This document shows positions 1 through 7,908 of a stretch of DNA of 64,000 nt, piece after piece. This stretch comes from Sphingobacterium sp. SGR-19 (GTDB lineage Bacteria > Bacteroidota > Bacteroidia > Sphingobacteriales > Sphingobacteriaceae), in contig NZ_JAAKGS010000002.1 in NCBI RefSeq assembly GCF_011043555.1, positions 1 to 64,000 of the forward strand, written 5' to 3'. Position 1 is the first letter of the stretch; each line of letters starts with the position of its first letter. Position numbers and translations under genes: made by a program. The notes under the pieces were generated by a model, which worked only from the letters and a program-made list of their open reading frames with translations, had not been told where the DNA came from and did not search any database.

Positions 1-1
1 C

Positions 2-613
2 GGGGCTTATATCGGAAAAGTAGGAAGTGTTTACGGTTATGTACTCAATGGTCAGAACATTATCCGGGGAAAGCGGAAACCATCTACGAAAAAACCAACG
101 GAGGCCATGTTATTAAATCGGGCAAAGATGAAGGTTGCCAGTGGTTTTTCTACGGTGTTAGTTCCTTGTTTACGTTACGGATATAGGGAACTAGCTCCCA
201 AAGGTAGTCGGGTAGGAGCCGTACAATTAGCACAATCACATATTTTCAAAGAATGTTTGGAGATTGATGAGAAAGGTAAACCATTCGTCAATCCGGGAAA
301 AGTACGTGTGTTTCGTGGAAGCTTGAACCCACCGAAGGACTGTTTGGTCTGGCGGGAAAATGATAGGTTACATTTTAAATGGAGCTATGAAGCCACGCGA
401 GGTAGCGAAACCTACAGAGTTAATATTTTAATTTACGACATTGATCATGAGTTCCGATTCAATGTTGCTGAGGAGGATGTGCATAAAGGAGAGTACAGCA
501 TGTTATGTACGTTATTAGCATATAAAAAAGGGCCACTACATGTGTATATGGGAGTTGTTGATGTGTATACAGAGGAGTTGTCGGACTCCGTTTATGTTGG
601 GTTAGTGGAGTAG
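2..613 (+). CDS. DUF6266 family protein, 5' end outside window
   Basis: The reading frame is open from base 2 of the window, so the true start lies upstream; the first in-frame ATG (base 107) is internal. The visible part (203 residues) begins with a GKVGSVYGYVLNGQNIIRG stretch followed by a lysine-rich, PTEA-containing segment. That arrangement is typical of the N-terminus of DUF6266 proteins, a Bacteroidota family of unknown function with a beta-rich C-terminal half. No signal peptide can be judged because the N-terminus is missing. The gene converges on the nrd operon and ends at a shared hairpin terminator. The family assignment rests on the N-terminal motif and is fairly secure; no function is claimed. 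Confidence 0.8.
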   Translation, partial: GAYIGKVGSVYGYVLNGQNIIRGKRKPSTKKPTEAMLLNRAKMKVASGFSTVLVPCLRYGYRELAPKGSRVGAVQLAQSHIFKECLEIDEKGKPFVNPGKVRVFRGSLNPPKDCLVWRENDRLHFKWSYEATRGSETYRVNILIYDIDHEFRFNVAEEDVHKGEYSMLCTLLAYKKGPLHVYMGVVDVYTEELSDSVYVGLVE

Positions 614-635
614 AGCAGCAGTTTCCACTAAAAGA

Positions 636-669
636 AATAAGCCCTTTTCGAAATCGAAAAAGGCTTATT
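636..669. terminator. Bidirectional hairpin terminator between convergent genes
   Basis: An outer 8-bp stem (AATAAGCC at 636-643 with GGCTTATT at 662-669) and an inner 7-bp stem (TTTTCGA at 645-651 with TCGAAAA at 654-660) are separated by one mismatch and closed by a 2-nt loop. It lies 22 bases after the DUF6266 stop and 25 bases beyond the nrdF stop on the other strand. The U-rich run is better on the nrdF side. Confidence 0.75.
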
Positions 670-694
670 AAATAGATACGGTTTGTTAAACTTT

Positions 695-1678
695 TTATAC
701 TTCCAGCGAAATGTCCATTTTGAAATCGTCATCTTTTAGATGTACAATTTCCATGGCTTTCTCGTAGTTTGTGGATTTCTTCGAGAAGAAATCATGTTGC
801 GTAGTTTCTGTATTCAACCCATTCAATACAATAGGGTTTACTTGCTTCACTTCAAAAATAGGATCGAAACCGAGATTCATTAGTGCTTTATTCCCGTTGT
901 AGCGTACATACTCTTTCACTTCGGCAGTTAGCCCTACGACAGTATACAATTCTTCGGTGTACTTAATCTCGTTTTCATAGAGGTCATTCAACAAATTCAA
1001 GAAGCGTGCTTTTACTTCTTCTTTGTTCGGAAGTTTGGCAAATACTTCCTGTGCAATGAGACCTACGAACACACCATGGATCGATTCATCGGCAATAATC
1101 TTCTTGATAATGTCTGCGGAAGCGACCATTTGTCCCTGACCGCACAACCAAAGAGGCAAGAAGAAGCCTGAATAGAATAAAAAAGATTCTAATAACACCG
1201 ATGCACCAAGCGCCATAAAAAGTTCTTCATCGGAGACTTTTTCCTTATCAATGGCACGGTAATATTTATCGATAGTTGCGGCTTTGTACTGTAAGAACTT
1301 GTTCTCTTTTACCCAACCGAATACGTCATTGATTTCGTTTGTTGTTGATACTGTCGTAAAAATAGTGGAATATGACTTTGCGTGTATGGCTTCCATCATA
1401 CACATATACGACAGTACCGCTTTATTCTGCAAGGAGTCGATATGATCGATGATTTTAGGCATACCCGTATGGCTTTGGAGCGTATCTAACAACGTTAGTC
1501 CGCCTAATGCTTTCTTATAGCACTCTTTCATGTCCCAACTTAGTCCTTTCCAACTGTCGATGTCTTTGGAAGGGATATATTCCGTATCAATCCAGAATTG
1601 TTTGATGTTCTGTTCCCAGAACATCAACACATAGTCGTTTTCAGGGGTATTCCAGTTTACCGCTTTATATTGTTTCAT
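695..1678 (-). CDS. nrdF: Class Ib ribonucleotide reductase, radical subunit
   Basis: NrdF (327 aa) is the beta subunit that houses the dimetal-tyrosyl radical used by NrdE to reduce ribonucleoside diphosphates in the cytosol. All expected metal ligands are visible: D65, E96, H99, E164, E198 and H201, with radical Tyr103 in the HAKSYSTIF segment. Sequence similarity to enterobacterial NrdF runs end to end, including an almost identical MNLG/HDFFS C-terminal region. I start it at the ATG at 1678 (MKQYKAVNW), which matches the family start; a GTG nine codons upstream is in frame but falls in a spacer hairpin. It is the last gene of nrdHIEF, 64 bases after nrdE. Ligands are intact, so it is not one of the metal-free radical variants. 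Confidence 0.96.
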   Translation of the reverse strand: MKQYKAVNWNTPENDYVLMFWEQNIKQFWIDTEYIPSKDIDSWKGLSWDMKECYKKALGGLTLLDTLQSHTGMPKIIDHIDSLQNKAVLSYMCMMEAIHAKSYSTIFTTVSTTNEINDVFGWVKENKFLQYKAATIDKYYRAIDKEKVSDEELFMALGASVLLESFLFYSGFFLPLWLCGQGQMVASADIIKKIIADESIHGVFVGLIAQEVFAKLPNKEEVKARFLNLLNDLYENEIKYTEELYTVVGLTAEVKEYVRYNGNKALMNLGFDPIFEVKQVNPIVLNGLNTETTQHDFFSKKSTNYEKAMEIVHLKDDDFKMDISLEV

Positions 1679-1699
1679 TGTATGTCTATTTTTATTCGT

Positions 1700-1720
1700 G
1701 ATCACTAATAGTAAGTGATC
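1700..1720 (-). repeat. Perfect inverted repeat in the nrdE-nrdF spacer
   Basis: GATCACT (1700-1706) and AGTGATC (1714-1720) form a 7-bp stem with a 7-nt loop, 21 bases upstream of the nrdF ATG. There is no T-tract after it, so it does not look like a terminator. It could affect mRNA stability or relative NrdE/NrdF translation; that is inference only. Confidence 0.5.
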
Positions 1721-1742
1721 GGTTTCTATCTTTTTACCCCAG

Positions 1743-3848
1743 TTACGCTGAACAGGAGATACATTCTTCTACGGTTGATTTACGTGTACGCGTATAGTAC
1801 AGCGATTTCAGACCGAGTTTATGGCCATAGATGTAGTATTTCGCTAAATCTCTCGTTGTATCCTTTGAATTGGTGTGAAGAATCGTAGACACGCCTTGAT
1901 CGATATGACGCTGGATAACCGAGATCAACTTGAGTACCTTGAATTGATCCATATCGTATGCCGACTTGAAATAAAAATAATTATCGTTCGTTAAATAAGG
2001 CATTGGATAATAGGTCGTACTGTCACCGTATTCCCGCACTTCGATAATATCTACCACAGGCATAACCGATGCCGTTGCATTCATGATATAGGAAGTAGAT
2101 TGGTTTGGTGCGATAGCCAAGCGGTAAGCATGGTAGATACCATGTTCTTGTACTTGTGCTTTTAAGTTTTCCCAATCTTGTCTCGTTGGCACGTGGACAC
2201 CTTCAAACAATTCTTTAACCTTGTCGGTGGTTGGTAAATAGTCTTGCGATGTATATTTATCGAAGTAGGTACCGTCTGCGTAAGCTGATTTCTCAAAGCC
2301 TACAAATGTTTTACCACGCTCTTTAGCGATCTCCATAGAAGCTTCCAAAGAATAGTAATTCATCATCATGAAAAAGGTATTGGCAAAATCTAATGCTTCT
2401 GTTGATTCATACATAATGAAGCTTTTTGCCAGATAACCGTGCAAGTTCATAGCGCCTAATCCAACGGAATGTAATTCTCTGTTAGCTTTAGCAATGGATG
2501 GAACCATATCGATGTTCGTTACATCCGTGACGACAGTTAACGCACGTGTGGCCGTTTTCACAGCTTCTTTAATACGTTTGTTATCCATTACGGTTGCAAT
2601 ATTAAGTGATCCGAGGTTACAGGATATACCATAGCGGATAGTGTCCTCCTTACCATAGATCTCGATATCCGAAACTTCAGAAACCTGCATAATTTCGGTA
2701 CACAAGTTAGAGAACTTCACTTGTCCGATCCCGTTTAGGGCATGTGCTCTATTGGTATTCTCCTTGAAAAAGATGTAGGGATAACCGGATTCTTTCTGAA
2801 TTTGGGCAATACGTACCAATAAATGGCGTGCATTAACTTTTTTCTTTTTGACGTTTGGATTGGTAATCAATTCATCATACATTTTATCCATATCCATGTC
2901 GTCCAGATATTTACCATATTCTTGCATCACGGTATGTGGATAAATGAGATAGCAAGGTTCGTCTTTTTCGGCCATCTCCATGAATTTATCCGGAACGATG
3001 ATGCCTATAGAAAGTGACTTAATGCGTACTTTTTCGTCGACATTGATTTTTTTACAATCAAGGAATTCTTCGATGTCGGCGTGAAAGATATTGAGGTACA
3101 CTGCTCCGGCACCTGGGCGTTGCCCCAGTTGGTTGGCATAGGAGAACGTATCTTCCATGATTTTCATAATAGGAAGAACACCTCCGGCACGACCATCTAC
3201 ACCTTTGATAGCTTCTCCGCGAGCCCGAATTTTGGAAATATTAAAGGAAACACCACCACCGATAGAAGATAGCTTCATGGCGGAGTCGACAGCATAACCT
3301 ATACCGTTCAGATTGTCGCCAATTTCATCTAAGAAACAAGATACCAATTCGCCGGAACGTTTTTTTCCAGCGTTCAAGAATGTCGGGGTAGCAGGCTGAT
3401 ATTCTTGATTGATCATGATTTCGGCATACTCGATAGCTTTTTGTATACCCTCTTCTCGAGCAAGGAAAAGTGCTACGGCAACCACACGGTCTTCATAGCG
3501 CTCTAAGAATTTTTCCCCCGAATCATCACGTAATGCGTAACTCTGGAAGAACTTAAATGCTGCCATGAACGATTGGAAACGGAATTTCTTGGCATGGACA
3601 TAATTGTATACCTGTTCCATTTCTTCGAAGGTGAACCACTCGTAGAAATTGATATAATAATTATGCTCGATCAAGTAATCAATCTTTTCTTTCAGCGTAT
3701 AAAAGAAAACAGTGTTCTTGTTTACATGTTCCAAGAAATAGGCACGCACAGCTTCTTTGTCTTTATGTAAGCTGTACTCCTCATCATGCTTAATCATGAT
3801 TTCGTTATTAAGCAATATCCAATTTTTTGCTACCTCGTTTGCTATCAT
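1743..3848 (-). CDS. nrdE: Class Ib ribonucleotide reductase, catalytic subunit
   Basis: NrdE (701 aa) is the alpha subunit that reduces NDPs to dNDPs. Active-site residues are visible: the redox pair C171 (GELVSCFL) and C411 (ISCNLGSLN), the N381-C383-E385 triad carrying the thiyl radical (FSNLCTEI), and the C-terminal shuttle pair C696/C699 (CISC). The N-terminus lacks an ATP-cone activity domain, as expected for class Ib. The ATG at 3848 aligns with the start of enterobacterial NrdE and overlaps the end of nrdI by 41 bases, which suggests translational coupling. Electrons should come from the NrdH encoded two genes upstream. Assignment is secure. Confidence 0.97.
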   Translation of the reverse strand: MIANEVAKNWILLNNEIMIKHDEEYSLHKDKEAVRAYFLEHVNKNTVFFYTLKEKIDYLIEHNYYINFYEWFTFEEMEQVYNYVHAKKFRFQSFMAAFKFFQSYALRDDSGEKFLERYEDRVVAVALFLAREEGIQKAIEYAEIMINQEYQPATPTFLNAGKKRSGELVSCFLDEIGDNLNGIGYAVDSAMKLSSIGGGVSFNISKIRARGEAIKGVDGRAGGVLPIMKIMEDTFSYANQLGQRPGAGAVYLNIFHADIEEFLDCKKINVDEKVRIKSLSIGIIVPDKFMEMAEKDEPCYLIYPHTVMQEYGKYLDDMDMDKMYDELITNPNVKKKKVNARHLLVRIAQIQKESGYPYIFFKENTNRAHALNGIGQVKFSNLCTEIMQVSEVSDIEIYGKEDTIRYGISCNLGSLNIATVMDNKRIKEAVKTATRALTVVTDVTNIDMVPSIAKANRELHSVGLGAMNLHGYLAKSFIMYESTEALDFANTFFMMMNYYSLEASMEIAKERGKTFVGFEKSAYADGTYFDKYTSQDYLPTTDKVKELFEGVHVPTRQDWENLKAQVQEHGIYHAYRLAIAPNQSTSYIMNATASVMPVVDIIEVREYGDSTTYYPMPYLTNDNYFYFKSAYDMDQFKVLKLISVIQRHIDQGVSTILHTNSKDTTRDLAKYYIYGHKLGLKSLYYTRTRKSTVEECISCSA

Positions 3849-4215
3849 TGTATTGGTGTTTTATAATTTCAATAAATTGATTGATATCTTCCATGGTGCC
3901 AGAAAGCTCGAATTTCATGGCGAGTGGGATATCGTAATCTTCTGATATCTTGTCGGCTGCCAACCCAAAGTTTCTACCCCAGTTCCTGTTACCACTGGAG
4001 GTCACGGAATAAATTTTTTCGGCGTGGTTATCCATAAACATCTTCGTTTTGTCCGGCATGCTTCCCATCTTCGTCGTATAAGTAATCAAATGTCCGGACG
4101 CTTGAATTTCCAGACTTTCTTCAATCTTATGTGCTTGCCATCCGGTAATTTGGATAACTTTGTTGATAAAGCGCTGAACATTTCCTGTTCGTGAATCGTA
4201 ATATAGATGAACCAT
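3808..4215 (-). CDS. nrdI: Flavodoxin-like activator NrdI
   Basis: NrdI (135 aa) is a small FMN protein that supplies oxidant to assemble the Mn(III)2-tyrosyl cofactor of NrdF. The sequence opens with a YYDSRTGNVQRF segment, the phosphate-binding loop expected in flavodoxins, and has VTSSGNRNWGRNFG in the middle, a hallmark of NrdI. A Shine-Dalgarno-like GGAG precedes the ATG. It lies 26 bases after nrdH and its 3' end overlaps nrdE. The complete nrdHIEF set means this system can work with manganese. Confidence 0.94.
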   Translation of the reverse strand: MVHLYYDSRTGNVQRFINKVIQITGWQAHKIEESLEIQASGHLITYTTKMGSMPDKTKMFMDNHAEKIYSVTSSGNRNWGRNFGLAADKISEDYDIPLAMKFELSGTMEDINQFIEIIKHQYNDSKRGSKKLDIA

Positions 4216-4241
4216 ATCTCGCTCCGTTAAAGGTGAAACAA

Positions 4242-4475
4242 TTAAAGGGCTATAGACGCTAATTCTTCGGGTTTGAAACCGATGATGCGTTGCTGTACTT
4301 CTTCGTTGTCGAGTACAAGGACCGTTGGAACCGTTCTGATTTTAAACTTAGCAGCTAAATCAGGTTGGTCGAACGGATTGATGGTTTCGTATGTGATCCC
4401 TCTATTGTCTAAGAAGGCGGACACTTGTGCGCATGGCGCACAGTCATTTTTTTCGAATTTAATGATTCTTGCCAT
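4242..4475 (-). CDS. nrdH: Glutaredoxin-like electron donor NrdH
   Basis: NrdH (77 aa) is a small thioredoxin-fold protein that reduces NrdE. The redox motif is C12-A-P-C15 near the N-terminus, and there is a cis-proline segment (TVPT) around residue 49. Size and position at the head of nrdHIEF fit NrdH rather than a general glutaredoxin. The upstream region carries hairpins (see 4498-4558). It is the first gene of the operon, so the promoter should lie between 4476 and 4991, but no consensus -33/-7 pair was found for it. Confidence 0.92.
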   Translation of the reverse strand: MARIIKFEKNDCAPCAQVSAFLDNRGITYETINPFDQPDLAAKFKIRTVPTVLVLDNEEVQQRIIGFKPEELASIAL

Positions 4476-4497
4476 GTTGTTGTAAGTTTAAATTTGC

Positions 4498-4558
4498 GAA
4501 GATGTTACCATCTTCAAGAAGTTAAAACACGAGACTTGAGGCGGGTCTGCATCTCAAG
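4498..4558 (-). promoter_or_regulatory. Structured 5' leader of the nrd operon
   Basis: Two stems lie just upstream of nrdH. One is GAAGATG (4498-4504) with CATCTTC (4509-4515), closed by a 4-nt loop. The other is CTTGAG (4535-4540) with CTCAAG (4553-4558), enclosing a GC-rich loop. On the transcript, a short alternative pairing (AGAC with GUCU) would compete with the second stem. The segment is GC-rich inside very AT-rich DNA. It could be an RNA control element; I could not match it to a known riboswitch class. Confidence 0.35.
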
Positions 4559-4732
4559 CATAACAAATATCCAACATTTTAATTCCGAGCGGTAACGATA
4601 CTTTTCCACATGGTTAACAAACTCGAAGAATAAACCGGGTTCTAGGCGCGTTTTTTCGTATAAAACATTGATTTATAGAATTTGATGTGAATGTTGATAA
4701 CTTTAAAATCAATTTTGCCGACTAAAATTTAC

Positions 4733-4754
4733 ACAAATTTTATATAAAAATTGT
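4733..4754. repeat. AT-rich 22-bp near-palindrome
   Basis: ACAAATTTTAT followed by ATAAAAATTGT pairs at 10 of 11 positions. It is centred in the divergent nrd/amidohydrolase spacer, where a shared operator would sit. It does not match the NrdR box consensus well. In AT-rich DNA such palindromes can also arise by chance. Confidence 0.3.
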
Positions 4755-4991
4755 ATAGGTCATATGGGTAAAAAACTGACTCATTTCTGACGTTTTTTTC
4801 GTAGTTGCTGTGTTTGAATAAGTTCGGTTTTTTAGACCAATTTTCTAAAAAATTAAGAAAGAAGTATCGGGGTTATCTTTTGTATGTGATCGTATGGTGT
4901 TGGTTTGTTATAAATTGTACAAGTATTGTGATGATTCTTATAGTCCTAGAGATTGTCTAATCGCTATTTTTGTAAAAATGAGATTTATACC

Positions 4992-6332
4992 ATGAACAGA
5001 GACTATGTATCCCGTAAGGATTTTATAAGAAATTCTACCTTGCTATTGGGCAGCTTTATGGCCTCCCATCAGGGATTTGCAGCTGATGATGCAACAAGTA
5101 AAGATATGAAGAAAGAGATTTTGTGTGATGAACAATCTTTTTGGCTAAAGAACGTTCGACTGGAAACCGGTTTTATATATGAGGAAGGTGAGGTTGTGGC
5201 CACATCTACAGCGTTGTTCTGTATAGAAATTTCCAAAGGAAAAATTAGCACTATTGCGCCAAATGATAAGCATAAGCAGGCAATCGACGCGCAGGGGTTA
5301 TTGATGTTACCCGCTTTTAAAGATATGCATATACATTTGGATAAGACATTTTATGCCGGGCCTTGGCGAGCTACCCGTAAAAGACAGGGAGGAGTGAAAG
5401 GCATGATTGCATTGGAACAGGAAATTCTACCAGAGCTGCTAAAAACATCTACATATCGTGCTGAAAAACTTATTGAGCTGTTACAGTCCTATGGGACGGC
5501 GTTTGCTAGAAGCCATGTGAATATTGAACCGACATCGGGCCTTAATTCTTTGAAAAATCTTGAAATAGCGCTGGAAAATAAAAAGAGTTTGTTTGGTGCC
5601 GAATTAGTGGCTTTCCCACAACATGGCCTTTTTTATACTGATTCTGTTAGTCTTATGAAGGAAGCCGCAACGATGAATATCGATTATATAGGAGGTGTTG
5701 ATCCATATAGTATTGACGGAAGTATAGAGAAACCTATTGATTTTATCGTTCAACTGGCGCTGGATAATGGAAAGGGCATAGATATACACTTACATGAATC
5801 TGGTGATTCTGGCTTAAAAACGGTGGAATATTTAATTGATCGGGTCAATGAAAATCCGGTTTTAAAGGGTAAAACTTTTCTAAGTCATTGCTTTGTGCTT
5901 GGTACTATAGAACCAAAAAAACAGGAAGAACTTGCTGAAAAATTAGGGCAAGCAAAAATTGGTATAGTATCGACTATTCCATTTGGGCGATTAATTATGC
6001 CTATCCCAACTTTATATAAGCATGGGGTAGATGTTGCTACGGGTAACGATAGTATTGTGGACCACTGGAATACTTTTGGGTCGGGAAGTGTGTTAGAGAA
6101 GGCTAATTTGATGGCGCAGCTGTATGGATATAACACGGAATATATGTTGTCGCGTAGCTTAAAGCTTGCCACGTGTAATGTATTGCCCCTCGACGATAAC
6201 GGGATACAACAATGGCCCAAGGAAGGAAAAGAAGCAAGCTTTGTGCTTTTAGATGCCAGCTGTTCTGCAGAGGCCGTATCCCGGATATCTCCTGTTAAGT
6301 CATTGGTATATAAAGGAAATATGGTATTCTAG
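4992..6332 (+). CDS. Exported amidohydrolase, cytosine-deaminase-like
   Basis: This is a metal-dependent amidohydrolase of 446 aa. Ligands expected for the cytosine deaminase branch are all present: H113 and H115 (HIHLDK), H266 and E269 (DIHLHE), H299 (LSHC) and D353 (GNDSIVDHW). The N-terminus (SRKDFIRNSTLLLGSF, then a short AA-ending segment) resembles a Tat-type signal with RK in place of RR, so export to the periplasm is likely. I use the ATG at 4992; a TTG 13 codons upstream is in frame but unlikely. It is followed after 15 bases by the ankyrin gene, suggesting co-transcription. The substrate is unknown; a cyclic amide, imide or amidine is the family expectation. Confidence 0.85.
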   Translation: MNRDYVSRKDFIRNSTLLLGSFMASHQGFAADDATSKDMKKEILCDEQSFWLKNVRLETGFIYEEGEVVATSTALFCIEISKGKISTIAPNDKHKQAIDAQGLLMLPAFKDMHIHLDKTFYAGPWRATRKRQGGVKGMIALEQEILPELLKTSTYRAEKLIELLQSYGTAFARSHVNIEPTSGLNSLKNLEIALENKKSLFGAELVAFPQHGLFYTDSVSLMKEAATMNIDYIGGVDPYSIDGSIEKPIDFIVQLALDNGKGIDIHLHESGDSGLKTVEYLIDRVNENPVLKGKTFLSHCFVLGTIEPKKQEELAEKLGQAKIGIVSTIPFGRLIMPIPTLYKHGVDVATGNDSIVDHWNTFGSGSVLEKANLMAQLYGYNTEYMLSRSLKLATCNVLPLDDNGIQQWPKEGKEASFVLLDASCSAEAVSRISPVKSLVYKGNMVF

Positions 6333-6347
6333 GAACAGAAGGAGTAT

Positions 6348-6953
6348 ATGGAAATGAAAACATCCCCAAAGTCCATTGTATGGGGGGTGCAAGAGAATAA
6401 AATAGAGGTTGTTGTAAAAGCACTGGAGCGAGGAATAGATGTGAACACGCAGGACGAGAGTGGAAAATCTTTGTTATTGATAGCAACGCAGGCAGATAAC
6501 AGAGCGATGGTAGAATTACTTTTACAACATGGTGCAGATGTCAACTTGCAAGATAGCCATCATGATAGCGCCTTTTTGTATGCCGGTGCGGCTGGACAAA
6601 GGAGTTTCTTACAACTGTTTTTAAAGCATGGTGCGCGTTTTGATGTATATAATCGTTATAACGGAACTGCACTTATTCCGGCCTGTGAACGTGGTCATGT
6701 GGAAACGGTACGTTTGCTGGCTAATACAAGCGGTTTTCCGATAGATCACGTAAACCGATTAGGTTGGACCGCGCTGATGGAAGCGGTGGTGCTTGGCGAC
6801 GGAGGTGCACGTTACATCGAGATTGTACAAATTTTAGTAGATGCCGGATGCGATACGTTAATTTCGGATAAAGACGGAGTCTTTTCACTACAGCATGCTA
6901 AACAGTTGGGGTACACGGAAATAGTGAAAATACTTCAGATCGGAAAAAATTAG
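6348..6953 (+). CDS. Ankyrin-repeat protein
   Basis: This 201-aa protein is built from about five ankyrin repeats. Helix-turn-helix units such as GADVNLQD and LGWTALMEAVVLGD recur about every 33-40 residues from residue 20 to the end. There is no signal peptide or membrane segment, so it is probably cytoplasmic. A GGAG ribosome-binding site precedes the ATG by 4 bases. It lies 15 bases after the amidohydrolase and 30 bases before the AraC gene, and these three genes probably form one unit. Ankyrin proteins bind other proteins; the partner is unknown. Confidence 0.85.
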   Translation: MEMKTSPKSIVWGVQENKIEVVVKALERGIDVNTQDESGKSLLLIATQADNRAMVELLLQHGADVNLQDSHHDSAFLYAGAAGQRSFLQLFLKHGARFDVYNRYNGTALIPACERGHVETVRLLANTSGFPIDHVNRLGWTALMEAVVLGDGGARYIEIVQILVDAGCDTLISDKDGVFSLQHAKQLGYTEIVKILQIGKN

Positions 6954-6983
6954 TAAATTGTAGAAAAAACAAATACCTTGAAT

Positions 6984-7841
6984 ATGGGGGGTCGCAAGGG
7001 ACAGGAATCTTTTCCTGTTTTGGGGATAAGCCGATATCATGAGGGCCTCTTTTCGAACAACAGCTTGTTGTTCCACGAGTTGCATGGCGAACGGCATATC
7101 GATAGACCACATAAGCATGATTTTTTTATGATCCTCTTGTTTGAGAAAGCGAGGGGTATGCACAAAATTGATTTTATCGAGCATAGCCTTGGGGATTATC
7201 AATTGCATTTGGTGTTTCCAGGGCAAGTGCATCAATGGCATATTGAGGAGGAAACGGTTGGATATCAACTGATGGTTGATAGATCGTTATTTGAACATAT
7301 CGTTCCTTCTTTTCGATTTCCACAGACATTTTACCAGAAACATCCTGTATTGCAATTGTCGCCTGAGCAATTTACCACATTGCGATATGAATTTGGACAG
7401 ATCGGGCAGAGTTTACAGTGTAAAAATATATGTTGGCCTTTGTTAACTTCTCGTTTGCAAATAGTATCCCTTTTGGTGAGTTTAGTGTTGGAAGGTATGT
7501 TCAAGGATATTCAAGTTTATAATATAAACCCTATTTTGTCGAAATTCTCCATATTAGTGGATCGCTATTTTAGAGAAAGTAGATCAGTGGGTTTTTATGC
7601 AGAGAAATTATATATATCAGCTAATTACCTGAATATCCTATGCAGGAAATATATGTTTATTTCTGCATCCTTTCTCATCCAAGATCGAGTTTTATTAGAA
7701 GCTAAAAGGTTACTTAAGGTTTCTGATAGATCTGTCAAAGAAATTGCTTATGAGTTGGGATTTTATGATCAAGCTAGTTTTTCTAAATTTTTTAAATCAA
7801 AAACGGGTGTAATCCCTTCTGCTTTTAGAGAACAAAACTAA
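6984..7841 (+). CDS. AraC-family transcriptional regulator
   Basis: A 285-aa regulator. The N-terminal half has cupin-like character (HKHDFFMILLFEKARG, then a GDYQLHLVFPGQVHQW segment), which usually senses a small ligand. The C-terminal ~95 residues form the double helix-turn-helix of AraC proteins, with the signature IAYELGFYDQASFSKFFKS and a closing P-x-x-FR. The start is the ATG at 6984; a TTG two codons earlier is also in frame. It follows the amidohydrolase and ankyrin genes and probably controls them or the adjacent S41 protease. The ligand is unknown. Confidence 0.88.
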   Translation: MGGRKGQESFPVLGISRYHEGLFSNNSLLFHELHGERHIDRPHKHDFFMILLFEKARGMHKIDFIEHSLGDYQLHLVFPGQVHQWHIEEETVGYQLMVDRSLFEHIVPSFRFPQTFYQKHPVLQLSPEQFTTLRYEFGQIGQSLQCKNICWPLLTSRLQIVSLLVSLVLEGMFKDIQVYNINPILSKFSILVDRYFRESRSVGFYAEKLYISANYLNILCRKYMFISASFLIQDRVLLEAKRLLKVSDRSVKEIAYELGFYDQASFSKFFKSKTGVIPSAFREQN

Positions 7842-7908
7842 TGCTTAGCGTATCTTTAAGAAATAATAAAAATAACCACTATCTTAGTAACCGACAAATA
7901 GACGGTTA

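Larger units (their letters stand above)
4476..4991. other. Divergent intergenic control region (nrd operon / amidohydrolase)
   Basis: This 516-base AT-rich region has no credible gene. It must hold promoters for nrdHIEF (leftward) and for the amidohydrolase (rightward). It contains two leader hairpins close to nrdH, an AT-rich 22-bp near-palindrome at 4733-4754, and TATTTTTG at 4965-4972. The last fits the Bacteroidetes -7 consensus TAnnTTTG, but it has no matching -33 TTTG at the usual distance. I saw no convincing NrdR box. Confidence 0.6.

Noticed and set aside
4498..4560. Cobalamin riboswitch in the nrd leader
   Set aside because: A short GACCCGCC stretch recalls part of the consensus, but the conserved B12 box and multi-helix core are absent, and class Ib RNR does not use B12.
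4733..4754. NrdR box
   Set aside because: The palindrome is AT-rich and lacks the conserved ends of the NrdR consensus, and no second box lies nearby at the expected spacing.
5885..6220. Antisense open frame of 111 codons inside the amidohydrolase gene
   Set aside because: Shadow of a gene with intact catalytic motifs on the plus strand; no start signal or family resemblance.
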